NCBI RefSeq assembly: GCF_037975245.1
Contig: NC_092567.1
Span: 23,340,376-23,404,375, forward strand
Source of the DNA: Apostichopus japonicus
Lineage: Eukaryota; Echinodermata; Holothuroidea; Aspidochirotida; Stichopodidae
DNA: 64,000 nucleotides
Direction of reading: 5' to 3'
Within the stretch, counting starts at the first letter, position 1, and every line of letters begins with the position of its first letter. The notes under the pieces were generated by a model. It did no database searches. It saw nothing but the letters and a program-made list of their open reading frames with translations, and was not told the DNA's origin. The translations under genes were made by a program, and so were the position numbers. This document shows, in pieces, positions 53,801 to 64,000 of the stretch.

Positions 53801-55157
53801 AATAGATGGCAACTACAGAAACGAGTTTACATGCGTAAACGTGGCGTCTATTTTGGTCCGAAAGTTTACACCAATTACAGTTTCCTGTTATGTAATGATT
53901 AGTGCGTCAATTTATGCCGATGTGGCATTTCTTTTTATGATTTCATGTCAATACGTAACAATTACGTCATCCCGACAAGTAAAAAGAAAATCAATTACTG
54001 AATATATTTAGATAGGTTCGAATTTAAAACCAGCAAGTATAAGCAACGCGTATACAATATCGACAACTTTTTATATATTCTTTCGCTGCAACAGTTTGTC
54101 TGCGTTTCTGTACTGCAGGGCCAAGCTGAATGTCAATGTATAATAATTATGTTTACAGCATACTATAGTACAGTGGAGATGGCATCTTCGACTCACTAAT
54201 ACGAACATTACGTTATTAAAAGCGATGGCATTAAAATACGTCAAATCATTCTGAAGATTGATATATAAATGTCTGCATACCGCTCTGTCAAAAATTCAAA
54301 ATTTGCGCTTTTCAATGCCACCTTTCCCCTCGGGCAACTACCTTGGAATTCTGTTAATCGCTAATTACGCTGTTCCTGCTTTGGTGAAGGACTTCATATC
54401 GTCTTTATATCATCTCGAATCAATTATTATCCTGGGAAAATCATTCTCCTTCTCCCGCCCAAAAGCCTGATTTGAATGTCCAGTTTAAGACAAAAATAAA
54501 ATATAACAACGCTATTGCTATATGTTTTGATACTTTGGTACTTGAAAATAACTGCAATCTCTGAGGAAATATGATAATGTTTTCGATTCACTTTCAGAAG
54601 CAAATCCTCAAGGAGGCCTACTTAGTAAACTGTTATACCATCTCTTCGAGTGACATCGCTTCAAAACTGTTCATGCGCACAAAATGTTATAAAACGAAAT
54701 GAAAAGAAAGTCTTGTATTATTCTTTCTTTTGCCACTTGTAGAATTAAATATAAAACAAAACAACAAAAAATGGTGAAATCCTGATTTTTCCATTTCGTT
54801 AGCCAACATTTAGCCTACTTGAACTGACAGAAAACCGCCTACTGCTTCTCTTGAGAGAATATTTCAAGAAGAAAATGGATTGTCACAAATATGGGAGCGA
54901 GAGGCTCTTGAAGTTTGGTTTAGCCTATTATGGATACATTGATGGAGTACTTAGTACAAGGACGGGAGATATTTGAATTTTGTTCATGAATTTAGTCCTT
55001 GAACCGATGTCATATAGATAAAACTATGGGACTATAGTGTTTTAATGTCAAATGGACAAAGATTATACAGCTAATGATATGTTTGTTTTTTCTTCTCAAA
55101 GTCTGAAAGAGCAGCAAACCTATATCATCATTACAGTTAATCGGGATAATTTTCCAG
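50891..55157. other. Long non-coding stretch, nothing recognised
   Basis: If the primer-binding site is real this should begin an LTR element interior, but I see no gag or pol motif. A C10 run lies near 52170. An 18-base string at 55021-55038 matches one at 2588-2605. No exon is supported. Confidence 0.5.
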
Positions 55158-55450
55158 TGCTACTACCACTCTATACTCTACACTTATATCATGCTTTAAA
55201 GCACTCATACTGACAGTATAAACAGTTCCTAACCTTTCTCTAATTTTTGTGCTAATACCACTCTATACTGTGCTCATATATTATGCTTCAAAGCACTCAT
55301 TCTGACAGTATAAACAGTTCCCTACACTTTTGTGATAAAGACAGGATATTCGTACTGCTCATACTGTCAGTACAAGTGCTCTGAAAGCAGGACAAGAAAG
55401 TGCAGTTCACAAATACTGTCCCAACTGGGTGCATCGCTATGACAAGGTCA
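55158..55450. repeat. Tandem plus inverted repeat cluster
   Basis: Two direct units of about 92 bp (55158-55249 and 55250-55341) share CCACTCTATACT, ATCATGCTT-AAAGCACTCAT and CTGACAGTATAAACAGTTCC. They are followed by an inverted copy of the inner part at about 55356-55390 (GCTCATACTGTCAGTAC-AGTGCT-TGAAAGCA), so the second unit and the inverted piece can pair as a hairpin. The right part, to about 55440, matches a minus-strand copy at 31023-31130. It is probably part of an unrecognised foldback-type family. Confidence 0.82.
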
Positions 55451-55990
55451 TGAATATTCATAAATAATTTCCCAAGTGACCAATGTGCTCACGATCATTC
55501 AGCTGTTTTCAAATCAAGACCTATTACCCGCTTAGAGTCGGTGCCTGGCCTTAGCTAAGTTGTTGATCAAATTCAAGAGAGGTGTATTAAACGTGTACAC
55601 GGTGCATAATGTACCAAAAACAGCATAAACTTAGTACAGCCCTCTAATTCTTACGTAAGACATATTGTAGAAAAAAAGTAGCTTTTTGATTCCTTGTCAT
55701 CCCCTCACGAGAATTATACTCAAATTTCAGTTTTCTACATTTCTCGTAATAATATACGCAAGTTAGAAGTTGCAATTAGCTTGTGGGAAATGTTAAACCT
55801 TGTTGACACCCATACCTTACACTCTATATAGAACACTATACTGCATATATCCGTTACATATACATACATGCATATTAGTAGCTGAAATATATAGAAAAAT
55901 AACAAACAATCGGACAATGTCTCATATATTTACTAAATCATCAAACTAAACTGGATCGGCACTTATATATGACATATTATAAGTATTTGA
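55451..55990. other. Non-coding stretch, nothing recognised
   Basis: Plain AT-rich sequence between the repeat cluster and the hAT element. No exon or repeat was seen. Confidence 0.5.
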
Positions 55991-55998
55991 TTTGAAGG

Positions 55999-56364
55999 CA
56001 AGGGCGTAGGAACCGGGCGGCTGGGGGCGCCAGCCCCCCCCCCCCCAGTGAAAAATATGGGGGGCGGAAGTATCATTCCGCCCCCGCTCAGCAAGTCAGA
56101 AAACCCCTTTTTCATTTCCAAATCAGAAAAAAATCTCATTTGGAGCACCAAATTGCATCTAAGGCCAGGTGAAAATACAAAATTAAGTTTACAAAATGGA
56201 GTGGGTGTTGAAGTGTGCTATATTGCACCAAATTGCATCTGAGGCCACCTGGAAATGCAAAAAATTCCAAAGGGGAGGGGGACACCCCCTCCCCTTAGAC
56301 CCCTCCCCCATGGCTGGCCATCAGTCTTCAGCCCCCCACTCAAAAGTACCTTCCTACGCCACTG
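55999..56364. mobile_element. Non-autonomous hAT-type miniature element with perfect 8-bp target duplication
   Basis: The left end CAAGGGCGTAGGAA and the right end in reverse complement CAGTGGCGTAGGAA match at 12 of 14 positions. The flanks TTTGAAGG at 55991-55998 and 56365-56372 are identical, the 8-bp duplication expected of hAT. The right end is a classic CAGTGGCG-type hAT terminus. The 366-bp interior holds a C13 run (56034-56046) with a G-rich partner, and two copies of CACCAAATTGCATCT about 80 bp apart. A GGGGAGGGGGACACCCCCTC palindrome lies near the right end. There is no transposase. It shares GGCGTAGGA ends and GC-rich subterminal blocks with the element at 37248 but little interior sequence. 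Confidence 0.93.
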
Positions 56365-56372
56365 TTTGAAGG

Positions 56373-58404
56373 CAAATTCTAAGAGATGCATTTGATATGG
56401 CTATAAGAATGACAGGTATAAACATTAAGCAGTATAACTGTTCGTATAAACGGAAGAAAAGTATCGAAGACATCATTCCTATAATTTATTTTTTCTTTTC
56501 CCTATTTCCGGATAAGGATATAGTCCTTTTTATCTGTGATATCATCGTACTTCCTCGGTCATGTGACATTGTATGTAACTTTAACCACTGTTCTATTTCG
56601 GTAAGTGCAATGTTATACCTCTTTATGATTCCATAACCCATTTTCCTACGAGTGATGTATCCCCATAGTATATTGATGTGATATTATCACCAATAAACAT
56701 CTTCCTATAATGATCAACTTGTAAATTGGTCTATGAAGAGGAAGGATGTATAATATATCTTGATTTTTTTTTTTGTAACAGGTTTCGATCAGTCAGGAGT
56801 AAATGTACTATTCGATGACGTTTTTGAAAGTTTTTTTTTGGGGGGGGGAGTGTGGAAAAGTTCAATTTTCAAGCAACTTGACATTCCGGTACGTGTCGTG
56901 ACTGAGAGGGGTATATGTAGGCGAAATGAGGCTTTATAGTTTTGGTCTAAAGTATAAGTATCCACTTCAAAATAAGTCACTTTTTAAGTCCTTTTTATAG
57001 AAAGGGCCACAACTTTGAAAGTTTCAAGTAACAAGTTTCGCTAATGATCTAACTTTCTTGGTGGCTGATTTGGTCATGAAAGATTTGCTCTGTGTTTACC
57101 AAGCCTACAAACTGTTTGTAAACGACAGACACTTTTTGATTACTTCTGCGTTTTTATAGTCTAAACGACGCGCTCAAAGCTGAATAAGTTTATTAGAGAA
57201 TTCCTAATTTGCATAGAAGGTTTGGGAGGAAGGTAGATATTGCTGGCAAGTAATTACCTCCCAGATGCAATTCTAGAGAAAAAACGAAACTTACAGAGAG
57301 CGCACATTAATCAAGAGGACACACATGAGGTACAATTATTCAAAGGATATAGTCGAGAGTTAAACTTACTTTTGACAGATATGAAAGAGGAACATATACT
57401 AAGCAGTCTGGTGAAATTTGCAAGGTTTTGCATTTTCGAGATATGACTAGTTGAAATTGTCACATTTTGAAATGTAAGTTAACTTGAAGCAAACAGGTGT
57501 GATATCATAGTTGCACACCGACAACAAAGTAGTTTGATTTTTTGATATTTTTTATTCTATATTTTTGTCACGTTATTGTTTTTGACGTTGAATTGAATGG
57601 CGTTCTGCTTTTCTTTGGTTATGTGAAGCTATCAATAACACCAAAAATTGAACTTTGACAATATACTGTTAATGCATCCCAATCTTGAGGAAAATTGTAT
57701 GAAAATTGTAAAGAACAAACATAAAACAAATTTGTCAGTGTGTGCGCATCTTTATGACGTCACATCTGCTTGCTACAAGTCCACTTTTTGTTTTAAAACA
57801 TGTCCATTTCCAAATGCCGTTATACCGAAAACGACACACAGGAAGTATTAGTGCAAATTCGACCAAGATTCTAAGAACATCTTATTCTTTCGGAAGATAT
57901 AAGTTAAAAGCACTTCAAAGGACCAGAATTACCTGACTTAACTAATTATGAAAATGTGCTCGCTTACGCTAAAAGGGGACTAAATCTCCAGTTCGATATG
58001 TCATATATATACCATGACAAAATATTCCATTTTTAAATTCTCTGAATTAGAAACACCTGAACAGCTGCTGGCGAAAACCGCTTTTCGGATGAAAAATGTA
58101 AATCCTTCTTATACGATTTTATTTCAGGATGCGTTTTTTTTTTCTCTCCATAAATTGCCCGAAGCTGTAGCTTTTCACACATACAATAAAATGTGTAGGC
58201 ATGGTCTATTTATCCAACGGGTTAACAAGTTAATTATGTCCCTATTTTTTGTTTTATATTTGTCTCTGACCTGCAAGCGAGAAACAAGTCACCCGTGAAT
58301 AAACTTAATGGTAAAAAATGACTATAGCTGAGATTGGGGAGAAATATTGGACTACAACTGTATAATGGGTATCTCTTACTTCGCCGGAGAAGAAACTTAC
58401 AAAT
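56373..58404. other. Non-coding stretch, nothing recognised
   Basis: No exon is supported. T9-G9 lies at 56831-56848. TGACGTCACATCT at 57755-57767 matches the core of the CRE array unit at 50.6 kb over 13 bases. Confidence 0.5.
56831..56848. repeat. T9-G9 tract
   Basis: The third clear T-run to G-run junction in the window. Confidence 0.93.
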
Positions 58405-58757
58405 GATATTTTACATTTTCCAAGAGAAGGGCCTATAGGTACATGGATAAACGGGCTAAGACCTTACCTAGATTTCTTTTATATATTACCATTGTCTGAC
58501 TGAAGACGCCAAGCTAATGAAGTCATCAGCCTTCAAGCCCAAATATAACTGAATATTCATATATACAACATTAAAAGGAATTGATACTTTACATTTTCCA
58601 AGAGAAGGCCTAGGTACATCGATAAACGGGCTATAAGACCTTACCTAGATTTCTTTTAACTATTACCATTGTCTGATTGAAGACGCCAGGCTAATGAAGT
58701 CATCAGCCTTCAAGCCCAAATATAACTGAATATTCATATATATATATATAACATAAA
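58405..58757. repeat. Tandem duplication, two units of about 178 bp
   Basis: Unit 1 (58405-58582) and unit 2 (58583 to about 58757) are nearly identical for most of their length, from TTTACATTTTCCAAGAGAAG to AAATATAACTGAATATTCAT. Small length differences occur in a short (TA)n near the end of unit 2. Each contains an imperfect palindrome, GGCTAATGAAGTCATCAGCC in unit 2. The high identity implies a recent event. Confidence 0.93.
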
Positions 58758-59385
58758 GTGGAATTGTCTGGCATGTGTAACCAGATATCAGTTCCTTTTA
58801 AAGGTAATAAGTTTTACGGTTTATCTAAAAAAAATTATCGTCAGCTTTCAAGCTCATGAAAATTGTTTCCTAACTCTCTTTCTCACAGTTTTTTTTTATG
58901 GGAGCTTAAACTATCTACAAATCTACATTCATTAAGTAAAATTTCATCTTAATTATTTGGTTTTAAAATTTCGAAGTTCTGTAATGTTATCCTTATCTTA
59001 TCGTTCTTAAATGTTAATGGAGATGAACTGAAGTGACGTACTCTCAAAGTGGTAGTTAAGTAAACGTGATGAACGATAAGTGTTCTAGCTGATTTGTTTG
59101 TAATTCGACTTTCAAATTTGTGACTAAAGCAGATAATATATATAAGCGATTGGTTGTTAATTTCGGTATTTTATCAAACTTTTCGAATATAGTTCAAGCT
59201 TCCAAGTGATCGAACCAATACCCCCCCTCCCCTCCCCTTCCCACCCTTCCCCTTAGACCATTCTCACTGTTCACAAACTGAAGCATATTGAGAATATTCA
59301 GGGAGAAATGGAGACTTAAGTCACATATAAAAACAAATCATAAACTTTTTAAGGGTATTTTGTGTGACTGTGTGTTTGGTTCTTT

Positions 59386-59417
59386 GGGGGAGGGGCAGGG
59401 GGAGGGGGAGGGGTGGG
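59386..59417 (+). repeat. G-quadruplex-type tract
   Basis: Six runs of three to five G separated by one or two bases. This is a textbook G-quadruplex motif. A C-rich tract at 59221-59253 on the same strand could pair with it as the arms of a 200-bp stem-loop, or form its own quadruplex on the other strand. Confidence 0.85.
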
Positions 59418-60348
59418 CTTGGCGTCAAACTCTGAACTGCATGATGGATGCTGGAATTTTATTAGCAAAGTCTCCTGAATTTTGACCGAAATCAAAACAC
59501 AAGGCTGATTTAGCGCCCAACCCCTGTACGTTATGCTCTCTATACCTATAGACAGAATAAAAGTCACTATAGATTGAAATTTTTGTGTCAATATAATAAT
59601 ATAATAATGTTATGTAATATCATTTACGCCTACTCTAAAAAAGTGACAGTACTATTCACTCTTAGCGAAAGATTGAACACTACAAATGTTGCTTAAACAT
59701 AGATTGAACAAAAACTGTCGCTGTTGGGCGTATATATGCACTGAATCGCCGAGATGAAGGAAAACAGTCAAAGACGTTACGAGAGATGTAAACGAGTAAC
59801 GTGTACTCCTCAATATACTGGCGTGAGTCCACAAATCACTATTTCAACTAGAAACTTTTACGACATGCCTTGGGGTCATATTTCATCAATCATACTTACT
59901 TTTAGCACCATTCGTTTTCCTTATTTATGAGAATCCCTTCTTCTTCGTTTTTTGGTTAATTACCAGTATTATCATGACGGATGTGTTTAGTTTGACCTAC
60001 TCAATGTCAAATCCCTTCCCTGTTTTCCAGTTGATGTGTTTATTTATCAGTCATTTACTGGCCCCATTTCTAACTCTTTTCTTACGATTTGTGTTCCCTC
60101 CGCCGACATAATACCTCTGCCTTCATCCGAGGCACCTGTATATCTTATACTCTCTCGAGTTTGAGTTTTTTTTTTGTGCTCAAAATAATCTGTAACAGAT
60201 GAAGTCAAACTTAGTCCGTTTATTCAGCTGTTTTGGCCAAAATGCTTTCAAATTGATTGCTCCCGATATGCAGAGCGGTCTAAATTTTTTGTTCATAGGA
60301 TGACTTCATTTTTACTTATTCAATTGCATATTCTCCCATCTACCATTA

Positions 60349-60440
60349 AAATATGTCTGTCTTGCTCTGTCTCTGTCTCTCCCTCCACCTTTCTCTTTCT
60401 CTCTCTTCATTTCTTTCTCTGTCCTCTCACTTTTTTCTTT
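60349..60440. repeat. CT-rich low-complexity tract
   Basis: Mostly CT and CTTT repeats (TCTGTCTCTGTCTCTCCC style). The minus-strand frame rich in Glu, Lys and Arg is an artefact of this tract. Confidence 0.85.
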
Positions 60441-60935
60441 GATTGCTACGCCTCGATAAATTAATAACACGTGACTGTGTGTATCGCCGGGTAAAAAACC
60501 AAATGGAAAGGAGAAAATTTTACTTTGAATGTTTGACGTCACATTTTTTTTCGGTGAATAGCTTGTATATCATCAAATCTTCTTAATTTAATAGAAGTAT
60601 TGCCTTAAAGTTCGCCGCCGCCATCATTTTTATTTCATTAATATTATTACTTTGTCTTTTATATTTGGCTTTCAAAATCTTGAAGCAAAAAAAAAATGAC
60701 AAAATGTAACAGGATAAAGGATATGGCAATGGAACAATCAGTGCAGCACACAAAACTGAAAGAGAATGAATACTACTGGGAGAAGGGTGTTCAACCCCCC
60801 CATCCCCCCCCCACACACATGAACACTGACGGACAGAACTTTACAACAAGAAAATTCCTAGTGTATACAGTACCTAAATATATAACATTTATGTAAAAAC
60901 CTAAACAGCCAAAACTGGTTCAATACTGTTTCAAA

Positions 60936-61025
60936 CGTTAGCAAAATTCATCCAAGTACCCTAAGCTTTTACCCTAAGCTTTACAACGTTCGCAAAATTC
61001 ATCCAAGTACCCTAAGTTTTACCAA
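60936..61025. repeat. Tandem duplication, period 51 bp
   Basis: CGTTAGCAAAATTCATCCAA at 60936 and CGTTCGCAAAATTCATCCAA at 60987 start two copies. Both continue with GTACCCTAAG and a TTTTACC. Only one to a few bases differ. Confidence 0.9.
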
Positions 61026-62896
61026 CACTTCTCAAAGGGTAGGTATCATCCCTCCCCATAGACGACATATAATGTTAATCCTCCCTCAACGCATCCCCAC
61101 CCCCAGTACAGAAATGGTGGTTGCGCCCCGGGTCCAAGACAGGGTCTCGAGTGAGAGGGAGGACGAATGACCAACATGCCACAGTTTAAGAAAGTCGTGG
61201 GGAGGTTTGGGGGAGGGGGCGTAAGAAAGCAGTGGGAAGTTGTTGTTTTTTTTTTGGAGGGGGGGCGTTAGTTGGGAAACTAAAATGTAGTTTCCTCAAA
61301 ATTAATTCAAGACGTAGAATACAACATCTATTTGGGCCCTTGCTGAGTACAATAGATTTCATTGTGTATTAAGAAACAAAGAAATCTATATTTATACTTT
61401 GAATGATACATTCTTGTGCGATGCAATTTCAAAATTAGCATGCATAAGAATTTTGCATTCAGAAACTGACCAGTCTACTCCGTTTTCAATTGTTAAAATG
61501 ATTTTTTTAAAATACATTTTGCTGTCGGTTTTAAAGAAAAAAGTGAGAAATGTAACTCATATGTACCAAACAAAAAAACACAGCTCGCTGCTCAGAGGAT
61601 TATTGAAATATGTAAGCGTGATCTTCTCGCCAATCGGAATTGGATATAGGTGAACAGAGGCTTTTTCTGTCTCTATTTCCTGCTCTCACTCTGGCGTCAA
61701 TTGGTTTTATTCGTTATAAAATGTGCGATGTAGTTTAATATCATTAAACATTTACAACATATTGGATATGTTCGACGTTATAAGGTGTATGATATAAAAC
61801 ATAGAAATAGATTTGGCTTTTCTATGAATTTTAACTGGGCTCGATAAAATTCATGACAATTGAGAACAATCTGTCTCTTCTTGTTCAGTCGATTCATATG
61901 TTATAGTATACGAAACAATTGTACTGTAATATTAGAAAACTTAACTGTTTAATTGTTGTCATAATATATCATTGTACCATGTAATATTATATGCAACAGT
62001 ATTATTGCGGATATTTTATATTATATAATAATGATGCAATAACTGTTGTATGATACTATGTGAATCGGGTTATCCCGTTTCACTCTTCGGGCGGGCGGAA
62101 GTTCATCGTACGATCATGGATTATGCATGTGGTCAATTTTCAGAGCATTTAATTGCAAAATAAGTTACAAAATTCAAAGAAGAAAAATCTTCCTTCATTA
62201 GTTAAAAAAGAGATGAGAACACCCTTGGTCAATTGTGAGTTCCATCATTACCTTTTAAAAGTTAATTCATATATAATCCACTGACAAATCTTACTGTAAC
62301 GAACAACAAGGTATCATAGTTTATTTGACAGGTATTTACCTTGGTTTACGATTAACCCATTTTCTTTAAAGATCACCCTTAAAATACACCCGGGGGCGGC
62401 GAACATTTCAAATCCTCTGCGAAAGATCAAGCTTTATAATGCATTTGAAAGCTCTACACTAATCTTATTTTTTACACGCCTTGAAAATGCATTCTACGGT
62501 GTACTGATCATGTCAAAAAATGGCAGTATTTTAAAGCCGGTATCCCTCGGGGTTGGAAAATTACGGAAGGTTAATTCGTTTTTAAGAGAAGTAATCGATA
62601 GTTTGGAAAAAGCCTGGTTAAAAAACAAACAGGATCGTAAAGAGAGATATGAAGGTTCGACCATACGGAAAGATGACATCTAAAAGCATTGCCAAAATCC
62701 AGATTGTTCTGACATTTTAAGTAAACGAATGATAACGAAAAAATAAAGAAAAATATAAATAAAATCATAAGGTCGACATGCGTCACTTGCGGAATGGGTC
62801 ATTTGAACTTCACACTGTGATCGTTAAAACCTGTTTAAGAACTACATGCGCGGTTGTACAGTAGGTCGTGATATGATGTGATTTGATGTGATGTGA
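61026..62896. other. Non-coding stretch, nothing recognised apart from one hairpin
   Basis: No exon is supported. A T10 GGAG7 tract lies at 61246-61265. An inverted repeat at about 61992-62055 (CAACAGTATTATTGC and GCAATAACTGTTG around a TA-rich loop) could form a hairpin. Confidence 0.5.
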
Positions 62897-62945
62897 TAAT
62901 AATAATAACAATAATAATAATAATAAAAATAATAATAATAATCAG
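62897..62945. repeat. (AAT)n microsatellite
   Basis: About 48 bp of imperfect AAT/ATA triplets immediately upstream of the dispersed repeat copy B. Copy A has only a short ATAATAATCAG in the same place. Confidence 0.93.
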
Positions 62946-62948
62946 AAT

Positions 62949-63065
62949 AATCAGTTATTTTTAGGACGCTTAAGCGACAACAAATGTGGGAGAAACCCGC
63001 AGGGCTTATGGATTACAACTTACACGTCAGGTGGTTTCCAATTCAACATTTCAAACTCAAATTTG
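62949..63065 (+). repeat. Dispersed repeat family, copy B (about 117 bp)
   Basis: The partner of 27396-27516, same orientation, with a few substitutions and small gaps. The match starts just after the (AAT)n and ends at about CTCAAATTTG. I do not recognise the family. Confidence 0.85.
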
Positions 63066-64000
63066 ATATCTTTTCAATTTAGAAAGTCATTACAGAAGGG
63101 AAAACCGTAGATTGCTCTTGAAAATCCACCTTACTATGACCCACCCCGCCGGGTATCGAAATTGTTAATTAATTATTGTAATTATTTTTAATAATAAATA
63201 CATTGAAACCTCAGTCTCTGAGTACACCCGAGCTTATTATACCGTTCTTGAGACTGTTATACTATATTTGGGGTTGACTCTTCAGTTTAATTCGTTATTT
63301 TATTTCAGGGTATGTAAAAATCAATTGCACATGTGCCAGATCGTTAAGGTTAACCGTCCACGTATATTAATGTTTTCATCACATTTCTATGAAATTTATG
63401 AAAATTGCCTACGTCATAATACAACGCCGTATGAATCGAAATGTATTTTGATTATCTATATATTCCAATTAACTACTCACCGATAATTGTGTTGTAGTTC
63501 ATTTATTATTCACAAATTAATTATGTGATACAAAATATTGCATTACCTTTCAAGGCTTTTAGTAAACTTTTTTTATATCTAAAACTGCAAAGTCTGACAC
63601 CCGGAATAGTTTAAACGAATGACTTCAGCGAATGTTTCCAGGTGAGCAGCTGTGAGATAACCACTTATTTCTGCAGCCTGAATTATCGGTTGTGACATTC
63701 TGCAACCCTTTATCTTCTAGATTTATCACAATGCACCGTCCCTCGGCAAGGACTCCCAATAGTACATTTAAACCCCAAATAGTGATAAACGCTTTATAAT
63801 GGACATGCGCAGATGGCGGGCACCAAATGCAATAGGTCAAACAAGCACCGAACGTATATAAACAAGGAGATAGGCCTAAAGTCAGTGTCCCAGGCTGATG
63901 AAGAAATACGTATCAACGGCTCGTAGTTTATGGTTAAGGGAATACTTTGATCTGTATCTAAAAAGGGTATAAAAGATAACGAACGTAATAGTCAAAGGAA
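63066..64000. other. Non-coding stretch to the end of the window
   Basis: No exon is supported. TATATAAA at about 63854 and TATAAAAG near 63970 are TATA-box-like words, but AT-rich sequence makes such words common and nothing else marks a promoter. A TAGGCCTA octamer lies at 63871-63878. Confidence 0.45.

Larger units (their letters stand above)
58758..60935. other. Non-coding stretch with GC-rich and CT-rich tracts
   Basis: No exon is supported. It contains a C-rich tract at 59221-59253, a G-rich quadruplex-type tract at 59386-59417 and a CT-rich tract at 60349-60440. A TGACGTCA site lies at 60534-60541 and C-runs at about 60796-60811. Confidence 0.5.

Noticed and set aside
54013-54030. GGTTCGAAT, resembling a tRNA B box
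   Set aside because: Lacks the conserved CC, an A box and any cloverleaf arms.
58500-58550. CTGATGA on the minus strand inside the 178-bp duplication, as a ribozyme core
   Set aside because: No GAAA segment and no closing stems. Repetition is explained by the tandem duplication.
63885-63935. CTGATGA followed by a short ATACGTAT palindrome, suggesting a hammerhead ribozyme
   Set aside because: The required GAAA-type strand and a credible stem II and III are missing. A lone CTGATGA is expected by chance.
63850-63980. TATA-box promoter at the window end
   Set aside because: TATAAA words are frequent in AT-rich DNA, and no downstream exon or initiator context is visible.

Overview
The window reads as eukaryotic nuclear DNA from a marine invertebrate. 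I would guess an echinoderm, possibly a sea cucumber. This is inference from style, not from a marker gene: AT-rich sequence with many (TA)n tracts, pure G/C tracts of 12-16 bases, a recurring TAGGCCTA octamer, hAT-type miniature elements with a GGCGTAGGA end, and foldback elements. There is no bacterial gene density, operon structure or CRISPR array.

I find no protein-coding gene or exon that I can support. The longest open frames (up to about 134 codons) are chance frames, many of them running through (TA)n repeats as Tyr-Ile or through CA/CG minisatellites. They lack recognisable domains. The window is best described as a gene-poor intergenic or intronic stretch. Short exons of an unknown gene cannot be excluded by eye. 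The one clear protein relic is a broken LINE reverse transcriptase on the minus strand at about 19545-19915, keeping a GVPQGS motif and an FTDDTNIF motif in the same frame.

Layout. 1-5000: a (TA)n tract, a 209-bp tandem duplication, a degenerate hAT-like element, a CA/CG minisatellite and a small inverted-repeat element. 5000-13000: mostly featureless, with a 90-bp (TA)n tract inside what may be an old LINE tail and a 131-bp duplication. 13000-27000: (TA)n and G/C tracts plus the reverse transcriptase relic. 27000-37000: a degenerate CCTA-rich repeat, members of two dispersed repeat families and a 183-bp direct duplication. 37248-37606: an intact-ended hAT-type miniature element with a perfect 8-bp target duplication. 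45.3-50.9 kb, the most interesting stretch: two related long-palindrome (foldback) elements 4.4 kb apart. The second runs directly into a 20-bp tandem array that repeats the CREB/ATF palindrome TGACGTCA, followed by a tRNA-Leu-like primer-binding site. 55-56.4 kb: a tandem/inverted repeat cluster and a second hAT miniature element with a perfect 8-bp target duplication. 58-64 kb: a 178-bp tandem duplication, a G-quadruplex tract facing a C-rich tract, and a second copy of the dispersed repeat seen at 27.4 kb.

No genes act together here. What the window records is mobile-element decay and repeated short local duplication. The best candidate for something undescribed is the foldback plus CRE-array module at 50244-50885.
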